Shown: piece after piece, positions 11,080-22,292 of the stretch
Numbering within the stretch: position 1 is the stretch's first letter
Layout: every line of letters starts with the position of its first letter
Source of the DNA: Amoebidium appalachense
Lineage: Eukaryota; Ichthyosporea
Reading direction: 5' to 3'
Length of the DNA: 64,000 bases
Assembly (NCBI GenBank): GCA_963693365.1
Contig: CAVNZM010000001.1
Location: 20,522,001 to 20,586,000, forward strand
Notes under the pieces: generated by a model
Told to the model about the DNA's origin: nothing
Database searches by the model: none
What the model saw: the letters and a program-made list of their open reading frames with translations, nothing else
Translations under genes and position numbers: made by a program

Positions 11080-12210
11080 GACACATACACACTAAAGTGG
11101 GACAGACACATACACACTAAAGTGGGTGCCCAAAGCAGACTACTTGGGTAAACATGTGATCAGCCATGGACTATTGTGTGTCTGTGCTTCAGGTTCTCAC
11201 GTGCTTCTAGCACTATCTAGCGCTAGAATGTTTCTGTGTGTGCATGGGTGCGAGGGCGTATGTGTTCACATGAATTTGTATCCCTGTCTGACGTAGCTGC
11301 AAGCATATGAATATATGTCGGCATGGTCTCTGTGTGCACATATCTTTGTGTAGGTCATGCAAAAGACTGCGACTGCACAGGTACACGTAGGTAATCTTCG
11401 TGATTGCACATAGTTCCTCTAGCTTAGCCTTTGGGGATCAGTGGAACCAAAATAGAGTGCTCGTGTGTGTAGTGGCTGGTCAGGCAGGAGAAGAGGGGGT
11501 GAACAGTGATATGTCTGTGCTATGGTGTGGGCATATCGGCATGTGTGCATGCTGGTACATGTGAGCGGCACGGAAGTAAAAACGTGTGGGTATGGTCAAC
11601 GGAAGTCACACTGTGTGCTGCGACATGCATGCATGTAGTGCATGCTTGTTCAGCTTCATTTACTTATCTACCACGGTGCATACAGCATATGTGGGTATGG
11701 GGGGTGCCTTGTACAGGTGCAAATGGTGCAAAGGCAATGGTGTCACAAATGGGTGTATCACCATGCGTGCCTGCGCCAGTATGAGCTTAAGGTGAGTGCA
11801 AGTAACAGGGTGAGGGTGAGGGTGTGAGAGGGTGCCTCAAGAGTGCACTTTCGGCAGGTGTATGGTTGAGGCGCGCAGGTGTTTGTGCCATGAAAGTTGT
11901 TGTGCCCACTTCCATCACGGCACTTAATGAACTTGATCAGCCGACTGTGTTCCTGAGCGTATACACTATGCCAGCTATTGGACGGCTGTGACCAGCACAA
12001 ATAAGGAAAAACCAGACAAAGTGCTGCAGCAGATGTTTGCGGGCGAGGGGGGGGGGGGGGGGGAGGGAGGGGGGGGGGAACAGACGGTCCCGGGAGCTTG
12101 TCGATGGTCTCTTGGATTTGCTTGTCTCCGTCGTTCAAAAGGTGCTCTATGTCCCTAAGCGCGGCGGCAAATTCCTCCTCGCCGCCTGCGTTTTGTTCTG
12201 TGTCTGCCAT
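8174..12210 (-). CDS. Uncharacterised protein with PAS-like exon and acidic, NLS-like tail (tentative model)
   Basis: Two exons are well supported. Exon 10483-10321 (AG/GT flanked, phase 2 to 0) has a segment like a PAS core: YAVNYEGHYVYVNKVYAQLR then GKSVHELAGK. It joins in frame to the last exon 8353-8174, which is rich in Glu/Lys and ends in KKAKTDEH before TGA; GEKRPAEDD and KKAK look like nuclear-localisation signals. Upstream, a start codon at 12210 opens a helical segment (EEFAAALRDIEHLLNDGDKQ), and a possible exon begins at about 11988 after a good pyrimidine tract. If its donor is AA|GTGCCG it joins the PAS-like exon in phase, but the 5' junctions are uncertain. PAS domains bind small molecules or partners; no output domain is seen. 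Family assignment is weak. Confidence 0.45.
8555..8740. repeat. G-run, CA-rich spacer and C-run
   Basis: G-run at about 8559-8576, CA repeats at 8620-8660 and a C-run at about 8709-8737, in the last intron of the minus-strand gene. The G and C runs could pair in RNA. Confidence 0.75.
9120..10290. repeat. Cluster of (TG)n arrays and G-runs
   Basis: (TG)n at about 9203-9250, 9786-9808, 9930-9967 and 10206-10221 alternates with G-runs at about 9809-9850, 9980-10010 and 10222-10287, all in one ~1.97 kb intron of the minus-strand gene. Read on the coding strand these are CA and C tracts. Confidence 0.8.
10790..11075. repeat. C-runs and (CA)n array
   Basis: C-runs at about 10791-10832 and 10852-10873 separated by short CA repeats, then (AC)n from about 10996 to 11074. 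This lies in a presumed intron. Nothing coding is supported. Confidence 0.8.
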
Positions 12211-13343
12211 GTTCTCTGTCTCTAGTAGAGTGTGGTGATGGTGGTGGTGGTTGCTCTGTGGTTTGATCGATTGTGTTGCCCTCTACCCTCCGGAGCTATG
12301 AACGGAGTTTAATATAAACGTCACAAAGAATAGTCTTATTGTGGTGTGCTTCAACTCTCTATCCCTAACAAATGGTGTACCTGCGATTAACAAGGTACTG
12401 AGGTAAAGGAATGAAGTGCCTACATAAATGTGGAAAAAAGTGTAAGCCGTTGCTGCCACCCGGAAGGAACTTCGTGGAAACGTTCAAGCAGCCCAAAACT
12501 TCCCGCGCGTAAGGCTGCGCTGTCAACTAATCACCAGCTACTTTTCCAGCGATTTTGTTTTTGAGATGTTCGCAAGATGTTTTAGCCTAAGTCTAAATAC
12601 GAGACAAAGGGCATAACTTGTGCACATAGATCATAAATAAGACGGTTTAGGATTGATGCTAGTGGTAAAGCATCTACAATCGCGCGATTAGCAAGCACAA
12701 AGAGCTCTTTTTATCCACTTTATAATTTGTGCCTGCGCCCAGAACCCTTACCAATTGCGGGCTATATCTGCACCCTCTCTCCTTCGCGAGCATTCTGGCG
12801 TCAGACTCTCGTGTATTGAAAGTTCGTTTTCACTCCGCGGTTTTCTCTGAAAGACAGCGCCTGCAAAGGAATCGTTTCTTTTTTTTTTTTAAACTACGCC
12901 TGTTTCTCGAGGGCGGAAGCAATATGCGTGATGTAGGATTAACTTGACGGACGGTAGTATAGCTGACAACAATTGTCGCAAGGCAGTGAAGCGAGCAAAG
13001 AGAGAGAGGGAGAGAGCGAGGAAGATAGGGAGAGAGAGCACTTTGGATATTAAAGGAAGAGAGGGCGGGAGTGAGCGAGAAAGGAAAGGAAGTATGGTGA
13101 ACTTGAATAAGACTGCAACTTTTTTTCTCTGAACAATTCAAGTCTGTTTCATCAGCCTTTCTGCAACATCCCATTTACAACGAAGCTTGGCACCTACTTT
13201 CTACCTTTTGGTCTCACACACACGCAGGAAGGTTAGCTCCCTTTTCTGTCACAGTTTTCTATACCCCAAGCACCATCACACCTGCACATGTTGATTAGAA
13301 TAGCCACTCGTTCCTAGGCGGGTGTTGGGGTCTCTCTTCAAAC
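12211..13343. other. Shared 5' region between divergent genes
   Basis: This lies between the start of the minus-strand PAS-like gene and the plus-strand HPt gene, so it may be a bidirectional promoter. A purine-rich GA stretch lies at about 12990-13090 and a T-run at 12869-12890. No gene was recognised. Confidence 0.4.
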
Positions 13344-14334
13344 ATGACAGACCCAAGGTTAGCCAAGGTTCTTGCGGACCCGATCTTCAAGCCAGACAGG
13401 GTCAACGAGCTGGTAGAGATGGACGACCAGGACTTTTTGGATGACACGTTGGAGGACTTTATCGACCAGGTCAACAACGGATTGGATGAGATGAGCACGT
13501 TTTAGTAGGTGCCCTTGCTTACATGGCGGTGTGGCTGTACAGGCCGGCTGTGTTCATGTGGGTGTGGTTGGGTGGCTTTACTCTGTATTAGAAGGCTGGC
13601 TGGGTGGTAGGAAGTTGGAGGGAAGGTGACCTGGAGCCGGCACGATGGAAACGGAGGGGTGGGTGGCCGAGAACAGAGGCGGGAAAGAGGGGGTATTTTC
13701 ACACACACGTTGTATTCCAATCATAAGTTGGGACAAAGGGGTTTTGTAAGTGTGCTTGAGGGCTTCCTTGGCCCGATTCTGTGAGTAGGAGCATCAGTCT
13801 GTTTGGTGTCGTAAGTTGGTGTAAGCAGTCGATGCACTCGGATCTTTCTCCGTACTCTTGCTTCCATGGCCAGCAAAACCGCATCTCGTTCTCCCACCAG
13901 CTTTTGTCTTTTTTGCCCTAATCTGTCCTCCCCCCGTCCCCTCTTTTCGAACGTGGAGTTCTTGCTCTCTTGTTTTACTCTGTGACTCATCTGTTTTGTT
14001 ATTCCTGCTGTATGGCAGTCTTTCGCTTCCGTACAATGATCTTTTTTTTGCTCTTATCCTTTCTTTTTCCATTCCTGTTTTTGCTCGTCTTTCACTCTGA
14101 AAACACCCTCGCTTCCAGAACAGAAACACACACATACTCACAAGAACACTACACGGATACCCCCCCCCCCCCCCCCCCCCCCCCCACACCACCACAACAA
14201 CCACCACACACAAACACACTCAGAGGGGGGGGGGGGGGGTTTTTTTGCACTCTCCTTTTCTCTTCCCCCCCGTCCCCCCCCCCTCCTTTTCCCTCTCTCT
14301 CTCACTCACGCGCGCGCGCACACACACACACACA

Positions 14335-14379
<45 letters not shown>

Positions 14380-14506
14380 CCCCCCCCCCCCCCCCCCCCC
14401 CTCTTCCTCTCTCTCTCTCTTCCTGTCTCTCTCCCCCCCCCCCCCCCCCCCCCTTCCTCTCTCTCTCTTCCTGTCTCTCTCTCTCTCTCTCCCCCCCCCC
14501 CCCCCC

Positions 14507-14596
<90 letters not shown>

Positions 14597-15126
14597 CCTT
14601 CATCTTGTCTTTTTCTTGCCCCCTCCCACGACCTCCTTCCCTTTCACACAACTCCCATTCTTTCCTCAGCCTTCTGGAGGATGGGCTCTGCGTATGCTAC
14701 GTTGCAGCCACTCCCTGTGTGCATGCTTGAAAAGTCTTGCATGCACTGCAGTGTTCTTGGTGGTCTTTGTCCTCCCTGCTCTCCCTCCCCTTGCATGCTG
14801 CCGGGCACCCCCGCCCTCTCTCTCTCTTGTCTGTCGCTTAAGCAGCATTCACCTCTTTGTGGGTGTTTTCTCTGGAATTGTTACTCTATTGGTCATTCCC
14901 CCCCCCCCCCCCCCCCCCCCCCCACCACCACCCTTCTCTAAAAAAAAAATTGGTCCGTCGTGAATATGTACTTCGTTCTGTGATGAATCCGACTCTCCTG
15001 TCTCTGGGTTGAAACTCTAGTACTGTGGATGACTTGGTGACTTGACTCTTCTTAATTATGCATACTCTTTATCGTTATTTGCACTGTGTATTTTGTTTTC
15101 CGTTGTGTTTCCCACTTTGTAGCTCA

Positions 15127-15159
<33 letters not shown>

Positions 15160-15860
15160 ACCACCACCACCACCACCACACACACTCACTCACACACTCA
15201 CTGTTGGTGGATTGTGCTGTGCGTCGTGAAAATGTCTACGTACGTATTCTTTGTAACACACCCCCCCCCCCCCCCTTCCCCCGGCCCCAGCGTCTTTCCT
15301 TTTTCCGCTATCGTCATGAATGTGTACTTCATACTCTGTAACACATTCCCCGCCCTCCCCTGGGCAGCCAACTTTTTTGAACATGATTGCTGGCCATCTT
15401 TTCATTGCTCGTTGTCGTTTTTTTCTGCGCTGTGCTCTGATGCATAAACTAGCCGAGAGGAGGGCTGCAACATGGACACTTTCTTGTGCTGTGTGTGTGC
15501 GTGTGGGCAGGCCTTGTACTTGTCTGGCCTGCTTGTGTGCGCGTATTCGTTTGCGTCTCCTTGTGTGAATTTATGCTGTGTGTGTGTGGCCGTGCATGCT
15601 TGTGCATGTTGTGCATATTCCTGTACCTGCAAATAGATATGTTCGGAGGCAATGTGTATGTGTTGCACGTGTGTGCACGTGCCCACGGTATGCTCAGGTG
15701 TTTTCGGCTCTTTCCCCCACTCTCTCGCTCCTGGGTAACGCCAGTAGTGTGTGCATAATATGGTTCCTCTGCAAGATGTACCTGCCTATGGTGCATGCTA
15801 CGTGTGTCTGTTGCTGACCCCAATCTTTGCCGTGTTCTCTGGTCTTACTCTGAGCACTGT

Positions 15861-15912
<52 letters not shown>

Positions 15913-16138
15913 TTCTCATAGTGGACTGGTGTTGGTCAGTGTGTGTCTCACTTCACGTTTCCTTTGCTTCGCAGGGCTCCCCTCCTTCCGTTTTAATGTG
16001 CTGCTTCTCCTTCCGTATGTCGTTTGGTTCTCTTTTCTTTCTCGTGCCTGGTTCCCTCCCTCAACCCCTCCCTGCCTCCCTCCCTCTTCCCTCTCTCGCT
16101 GGCTCGATCGATCTCTCGTTCATTTTCTCTTCGGGGGG

Positions 16139-16188
<50 letters not shown>

Positions 16189-16263
16189 TGTGTATTTTTT
16201 GGTGTGTGTGCGGGGGGTTGGTTGGTTGGTTGGTTGGTTTTGGGGGGGGGAGGGGGAGGGGGG

Positions 16264-16297
<34 letters not shown>

Positions 16298-16628
16298 ATG
16301 GGTGAAGGCACAAGACATGGCATTGACCAGTGCAATGTGTTCCGGCTGCAGCGACAGCAAGGAGTGGGTCAAGCTGGCCGAGAAGGCGCACTTCCTTAAG
16401 GGCAGCAGCCTGGCGCTGGGCTGTGAGCGGCTGGGCCACCTGTTCGAGGTCATGCAGCACCTCAAGAAGCCCAGCGATGCTGACATCGAGTTCATCGACA
16501 CGTGCATTGAGACGGCTGAGAAGACATGGGAGGAGACCCTGCCCCATATTGACGAGTACATCTCAAGAGACCCGGAGGGCGAGGAGGGGGACGAGGGGGA
16601 TGAGGGGGAGGATGGCGACAGGGCATGA
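13344..16628 (+). CDS. Histidine-containing phosphotransfer (HPt, YPD1-like) protein, 143 aa
   Basis: Exons 13344-13498 and 16352-16628 join phase 2 to phase 1. The first exon gives the N-terminal helices (ELVEMDDQDFLDDTLEDFID), as in YPD1-type HPt proteins. The second supplies the phosphorylatable His66 in KAHFLKGSSLALG, then RLGHLFEVMQHL and a final helix. His-to-Lys-Gly-Ser-Ser and Leu-Gly spacing match the four-helix bundle that relays phosphate from hybrid histidine kinases to response regulators. The spacing from the EMDD helix to the active His is the same as in YPD1, supporting direct joining across a 2.85 kb repeat-filled intron. The tail (last ~20 residues) is Glu/Asp/Gly-rich. The donor AC|GTTTTA is poor, so confirmation by cDNA would help. 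No partner kinase lies in the window. Confidence 0.8.
14161..14600. repeat. C-run and (CT)n array in the HPt intron
   Basis: C-run at about 14161-14185, G-run at 14225-14239, CA at 14320-14336, then long (CT)n blocks (14337-14378, 14508-14591) interleaved with C-runs. On the sense strand this is a very long pyrimidine tract. Confidence 0.85.
14900..16295. repeat. C-runs, T-run, (TG)n and G-runs in the HPt intron
   Basis: C-runs at about 14899-14923, 15127-15159 and 15864-15909, (CAC)n at 15160-15180, T-run 16139-16158, (TG)n 16159-16187, a TTGG repeat at 16216-16239 and G-runs 16241-16295. The last ends ~55 bp before the acceptor of exon 2. Confidence 0.8.
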
Positions 16629-17818
16629 GCAAACCTCCTTTTGGCGGATGGAACCTCAGCATGGGGTTCAACTTTTGTGTATATGTGGGTGGGTGTACGT
16701 GAGAGGAAGGTGGTGGTGGTGGTGTGGGTGGGTTAGGGGGAGGGGGGGGGGGGGGGGGGGGGGAGATCGTTACTGTACAGGTGTGTTGTACGGCTATAAA
16801 TAGATAGTCAATGTTTGGAGCACCACATGCCTGCTGCTGTGCTATTGGATAGCTGACAGCACGGCAACCCCTGCTGTGTGTGACCAGTAGGCAGTAGTGT
16901 AAATACATGCACTGGAGTGACCTTACCTTGTCCGTCCCTAGCAACTAAACCGTGTTTTCTGATTCTCGTGTCAATATCCTTATGGAATTTCTGATTGTTC
17001 TATTATGATTTACAGCTATACAAATCCTTGGGGTTTGGATTTGGTTTCATGTTGGTACTGTTTTCCCAAAAGAGTTATGTTTCATTAATTGAGGTGGACT
17101 AATGGTCATTGAGTAAGGGGATTTGGAATTGTGGGGCTGGACCCACCGAGTGTACATATGCGCCTATGGGGGCTAAATGGACTGCCACTAAGCATATTGA
17201 GTCACCATCTTGCTGCCGCATCCTGAGGTTCAGTCAGACACCACACATGCACACGAGCGTATGTGGGAACACGTGTGCGTGCATTGCAGCTCCGGACCCT
17301 GAGGCTTAATAACATACGTATTTGCAAATGAACATATGCATGTGTGTATTTGTGTGTGTGCATACACATGCACCCGCAGTATGTGTGTGCAGGACCAACC
17401 CCAGGGCCTCGGTGGGCTGGGGTGGCCTATGTGCGCATGGGTGTGTCTCTAGCTCTGCGTGTCACAATGTTTCTTTTATGGTTTTGTGTGTGCTTGTACG
17501 TGGGTATACGTACGTGTGCACGTTCGTGTCTGCGTGTGTGCTTGTGTGTGCATGCGCGCGCACATGGCATTAAATTAATTAACTATCGAGCACGCCCGCG
17601 TGTGTATGTAGGGGTATGTGTGTGTGCGTGTGTGTGAGAGGGGGGGGGGGGGGGGGGGGGGGATTGGAAGTGAAACCAGACTTGTAGCTTATGTTCGATG
17701 GACACCAACTTACAAGTCATGGCTTACCCTCTGGGCAGCCACGTACTTCTATTCTTAGGTACAATAAAAGGGGTCCCATATCTCTATTGCTATTTATATC
17801 GTGTATGTTAGGGCCATA
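16629..17818. other. Intergenic region between convergent HPt and Asterix genes
   Basis: Contains (GGT)n and a G-run at about 16710-16763, TG-rich sequence at 17340-17570 and a G-run at 17641-17662. A plus-strand AATAAA lies at about 17762-17767. No coding exon is supported. Confidence 0.5.
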
Positions 17819-18224
17819 CTATGTGCTGGGGGCTGGTGCCGGCAAGGGGGGTGGTCTTGGCATCATAGCCGGCTGCATGTAGCACTGCCGGGGGGGTAGG
17901 TCAGACACTGCAACAGTGCAGGCCACAGCCACAGGTTCATATATACATGCACACAGAGAGAGGCCGATACATGCACTGAAAGACAGATCCATGCACACAG
18001 AGAGACAGATCCATGCACACAGAGACACAAATCCGTGCACGCGGAAAAAGAGAGAGAGATCCATGCACACGGAGAGACAGATCCGTGCGCGCACACACAC
18101 ACACACACACACACAGACAAATCCATGTCAATACACAGGAAAATCCATACACAAAAGAGGCACCCATGTCCAGAAGCAGCCTTGGAGAACAGTACTTAAC
18201 AGTGAACACACAGATGGACTAATG

Positions 18225-18260
<36 letters not shown>

Positions 18261-18821
18261 ACCCCAAAAAAAAAAAAAAAAAAAAAAAAAAGAGGGCTGA
18301 CAGGCTGCACATATGAATGCATAGTGAATTTTTCAATCTTCACGGAGGTGCAGACACGACTGTACATCATCGCATCGCTCAAGTGACATCTAAAGCTGTG
18401 AGAGCAACAAACTCGGCACAACCTCAAATCCTAACAGCCATCTCTAACCATACACACGACCCTTCTCGCCGAAGTGGGGGGGAGGGGAGGGAGGGAGGGG
18501 AAGGGGGGGGGGGGGAGATTACCAGAGTTAGGGCCATAATCGTAAATCTGTATTAAAATAAAAAAAATTGGTCAGAGTGCAGCCCCCATCTTGTTTCACT
18601 GCTGCTACCATTTACACCCGCACCACAAAACTGCACCTAATATCTGCCCTCCCCCCCCCCCCCCCCCCCCCATCCCCCCCCCCCCCCCCCCCCCCCCTCC
18701 CCCCCTCTTACTATCATGATTTATATACACCACGAGGTGGGCTCTAAGTTTACAACCCTTCTCCTCGCGGGGTGACCCTCTAGCCGAAGTGAGGCAGGAT
18801 ATAGCGCTCCTCCCCACTCCC

Positions 18822-18853
<32 letters not shown>

Positions 18854-18859
18854 CCCCCC

Positions 18860-18890
<31 letters not shown>

Positions 18891-18897
18891 ACATCAA

Positions 18898-18930
<33 letters not shown>

Positions 18931-19792
18931 CCTTGACACATACACACACACACACTCCCCATCCCTCCCAATAGCCTACACTTCCACCCCCCCCCCCCAC
19001 CCCATCCCCACCCTAGACCATGTGTGTGGGGCACCTACGATAGGGCCGACATCTGGGGGTTGTCACTGTCCATGTTCATGGATGCCACCACCGATGCAAT
19101 CACACCCGTCCACGCCACATATTTGCTCTGCCCGTGCACACAGGGTCAGAGCGCGACGTGGAATGAAGACATACAATTTTAGCAATACCAAATGCGACAT
19201 ATGGTACATAAGCACACCCCAACCCACAACCCCTTACTAGTCTCTTCCACTTCCTCGCAAAACAAAGAGGGTGGGGGGAGGGTGAGAGGATTTGAGGGTG
19301 TAAGGGTTTGAGGGTGTAAGGGAGAGGGAAGGGGGGGAGGAGAGAAATAGAGAGAGAAGGGGGGTGGGGTGGGGAAGGAGAGGAAGATGGGGAGAGAGAC
19401 AGAGAGAGCGAGAGACGGGGGGAGGGGAGAGAGAGAGAGAGAAAGAGAGAGAGAGGGGGGGGGGGGGGGAGGAGGGGGGGAGGGAGCGAGGGAGGGGGGG
19501 AGGGATGGACGGAGGGAGGGAGCGAGGGAGGGAGAGGCAATGAAGGGATAAAGGGAAAAATAGACAGAGAGAGGAGGGGGAGAGAGGAGGGACGGTCGGA
19601 GGGAGCGAGGAAGGAAGGAGAGACAGAGAGTGAGGGAGGGTGTGTGTGTGTGTGAAGCTAGTCGGCAGGGTTGTGGGAGTCTAAAGAAGCATGAATGTGC
19701 CGGGCAGACGGAGGGTGGGCGGGCGGGAGGGACGAGAGACAGTGTGAGAAAAGGGGGCTGAAGGAGAGAGGTGAAGGGCAAGGGGGGGGGGA

Positions 19793-19827
<35 letters not shown>

Positions 19828-19987
19828 ATAAAGGAAACGATGGAAGGTGGGTGGGAAAAGGAATCAGAGTGCTTATATTAGGGCAGGCTTCTGCTGAGAG
19901 AAGGAACTTCAGAAAGGAACACACGAGGGACGAAAAAAGAGGGTAGTGAGTGTGTGCATAAACGTGGATGTAGCTGTGAAGTGTGTG

Positions 19988-20065
<78 letters not shown>

Positions 20066-20111
20066 TGTGTGCGTGGGTGGGTGGGTGGGTGGGTGGGTGG
20101 GTGTAGTTATT

Positions 20112-20145
<34 letters not shown>

Positions 20146-20581
20146 ATTAAGACACACGCCCCAGGCACGTCCAACCATTCGTGTGTTTATGTACCCGTGG
20201 TTGCAGTCGTGTGTGTACACAAGTACGCCCGCTCACAAGCGCCCACGCGCCCACACCTCTCCCCTCCGCCCCGAAAATTACCCCTTTTTCTATCCTAACG
20301 AAGCCGCCCCCCCCCCCCCCCCCCCCCCCCCTCCCCCCCCCCCCCCTCCCCCTCCCCTCACCTCCCCCTCCCCACCTCCCCCTCCCCCCGACTATTGGTC
20401 ATACACACGCAAATCACGCGCCACTACAGGCACCTACCCTCGTGACCACCGACGCTATGCCGATAGCCAACGCAAACAGGTTCAAAAAGTCCCCCCTTGG
20501 GTCCACAAAAGAGGTGCGCTTCAGGTAGGCCGGCTTGAACGGCATTTCGGCATCGGGCCGACGGGGGTCCTTGGGTGCCAT
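17819..20581 (-). CDS. WDR83OS: Asterix / WDR83OS orthologue, 107 aa, four exons including a 25-nt microexon
   Basis: Exons in transcript order: 20581-20438, 19127-19039, 18547-18523 (25 nt) and 17884-17819. All junctions are AG/GT and in phase (0, 2, 0), giving 107 residues; the animal protein is about 106. The N-terminus keeps the family signature DPRRP followed by an FKPA motif and GDFLNLFALAIGIASVV, then KYVAWTGVIASVVASM, DNPQMSALSFTIMALTL and a short CYMQPAMMPRPPP tail. Asterix is a three-helix ER membrane protein of the PAT complex, which with CCDC47 shields hydrophilic membrane segments during insertion at the Sec61 translocon. Without the microexon the frame fails and the third helix is broken, which supports it. 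I judged identity from motif order and length; an alignment was not possible. Confidence 0.85.
17945..18120. repeat. ~22-bp minisatellite and (CA)n
   Basis: About six degenerate copies of a unit like AGAGACAGATCCATGCACAC between 17945 and 18095, then (CA)n at 18094-18114. It lies in the last Asterix intron. Confidence 0.75.
18226..18965. repeat. C-, A- and G-runs and (CT)n around the Asterix microexon
   Basis: C-run 18229-18260 followed by A-run 18267-18291; G-rich block 18477-18515, which is the C-rich start of the intron just after the microexon on the coding strand; C-runs 18650-18710; (CT)n 18829-18853; C-run 18854-18876; A-run 18899-18929. The microexon is therefore enclosed by low-complexity tracts. 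Confidence 0.8.
19266..20145. repeat. GA-rich block, G-run and (TG)n in the first Asterix intron
   Basis: Purine-rich GGGA/GAGA repeats at 19266-19640, G-run at about 19798-19826, (TG)n 19993-20061, (GGGT)n 20074-20103 and (TG)n 20112-20141. On the coding strand these are long pyrimidine and CA tracts. Confidence 0.85.
20308..20395. repeat. C-rich tract
   Basis: C-runs with CCCCT interruptions close downstream of exon 1 of Asterix (a G-rich tract in its transcript). Confidence 0.75.
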
Positions 20582-21848
20582 GTTAGGGGTTAGAGCGTGC
20601 GTGTGTGGGCACTATGCTTAGTGTTCTTGGCTCCTAAGTCTAGTCAATCAGGTACGTATACAGCCTCTCAAACGAAATACACCACTGTTCATGAAGCCTC
20701 TTCGAAGCAACTATCCGATTGGCAAAGTTTTCCAAAGTTTTTCGATAATAGATCGCCTCGTAGTAACACAACTATGACATGTACGAGTGTCTCTACTAGA
20801 CGATTGTGCCTCTTTCCTGGGCAGGCCTATAATATAGTATTTATATAAATATTTGCAAATATAAAAAGTCTGAGTCAGGAGAGGGCTTGTATGGGCAAAC
20901 TGTGACTACACTAAACACCTGGTCATTGCGAAAACGTATCCAATATACGTTTACATCATTTGTTCCATGTATGCCTCTTTAGTGTCTCAGTTCACCTGGT
21001 GAAGACGCTAAAGAGGGAAACCCCAGAGGCTCAGCGCCGGGAATCCAGACGGTACGTCCTGTACCGGTGCTGCCATATGCTCTCAGAGAAGGCTCGAAAA
21101 GAGCCCCGAAAGATCTCTAGAGAATGTTTTTGTGTATTGTGGATGTGTGGTTTTTTTTTTTTTTTTTTTGGGGGGGGGGGGGTCTATAGAGCCGCAAGGA
21201 AGGGAGGGATGGGGAAGAGGATAACAACTTGGCAGCCGGGAGGTGGTGCAGCCACAACATGCGTTGCTGGTGTATGTGTATGTGGTGGGCCTACGGAGGC
21301 GGCATAGAAAGTGCACGTATAAAGTATGTGCAGACGTAGGCACACGTGAGGCTACGGTGCACAATGTCGCACAATGCGTGTATGCCATTTGCACATACAG
21401 AACGTGCGTGGGAGCAGATGGTGGGTGGAGAATGCAGGTGTGTGAGCAGCTGACACGTATTCGGGCAAAAACAGAGTCCCCCGGAAGAGGAAATCTGTAT
21501 TCGGCAGAACTATGTATATACGATGTCATTTTCCGAAACAGGCAAAAGAGAAAAAACAACTGCCATTTTGCACCGTGACTAGACTTTGGTGACCATCGGC
21601 AGAACTATGTATATACAATGTCATTTTCCGAAACAGGCAAAAGAGAAAAAACAACTGCCATTTTGCACCGTGACTAGACTTTGGTGACCACTACGTGTGT
21701 TCGTGATTCCATTTTAAGCTATGTACATTTTCCCTGCCTTGAATGTTGAATGAGAAGGAAAGCAAAAGGCCCGGTTGCGTGTATCTATCAAATGTAAAGA
21801 AGGCACCCCCAACTGTGAAGTTCACATCCTGCCGTTTCTCCCTCCCAC
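20582..21848. other. Intergenic region upstream of Asterix
   Basis: This should hold the Asterix promoter and the 3' part of the next minus-strand gene. An AT-rich stretch lies at 20826-20870, a T-run then G-run at 21152-21182, and a 95-bp tandem duplication at 21501-21690. No exon could be assigned. Confidence 0.4.
21501..21690. repeat. 95-bp direct tandem duplication
   Basis: 21501-21595 and 21596-21690 are nearly identical, with one visible difference (CGATG versus CAATG). It begins TCGGCAGAACTATG and ends TTTGGTGACCA. The near-identity implies a recent duplication or a collapsed/expanded assembly repeat. Confidence 0.9.
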
Positions 21849-22292
21849 AGTGCTGAAGTACCCCTCGATGTTGTCGAATACCTCGTACAGCCCAAACTCG
21901 TTCACCACCAGCACACGCTGCTCGGACCTGCAAGACGCACTGTTAATCTACACCTTTCGCTGAGCCAAGTCAACGTTTTGGTGTGGTAGGGATAGTGAAC
22001 GATAGCAAGGTTTCCGTGTACTCACAACTTGAAGCTATGAACAGCTGGTAAAAGAGGAACCTTAACGACAGAGACCGTTGCCTGCACAAAAACATATGTA
22101 TTCATTCGGCTGTGTGTTCTACTGTTTTCAGTGCACAAGGCACACCATAACCTCGCACCTGTCTCTGGGCAGGGCGGGCACGGCTGGGCCGTGCGTGTTC
22201 GCGTACACTGTGGCCAGGGTGGCGGCAGCAGCGACCAGCACGGGCAGGCGTCCGGCCTGCACTGGCACGAGGGTGGCAGCCAGAATGTGCAT
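21849..22292 (-). CDS. Fragments of an unrecognised minus-strand gene
   Basis: Two exons fit together: 22081-22026 (reads ATVSVVKVPLLPAVHSFK) and 21927-21849 (reads SEQRVLVVNEFGLYEVFDNI...). Both have AG/GT borders and phases agree (2 to 1). An upstream segment 22292-22159 starts ATG after GGCC and reads as hydrophobic sequence (LPVLVAAAATLATVYANTHG), but its natural donor is one phase off, so the link is unproven. The beta-strand-like pattern (RVLVVNEFGLYEVFD) would fit a propeller or CNH-type domain, but I cannot name a family. Start, stop and downstream exons are not identified. Confidence 0.45.

Noticed and set aside
11700-11790. Possible 75-nt plus-strand exon flanked by AG and GTGAGT
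   Set aside because: It is open in more than one frame, has no family resemblance, and lies inside the presumed minus-strand gene without partner exons.
20960-21130. Basic open frame reading HLVKTLKRETPEAQRRESRR
   Set aside because: The Arg/Lys-rich pattern comes without splice partners or a recognisable domain; neighbouring frames are equally open. I could not support it as an exon.
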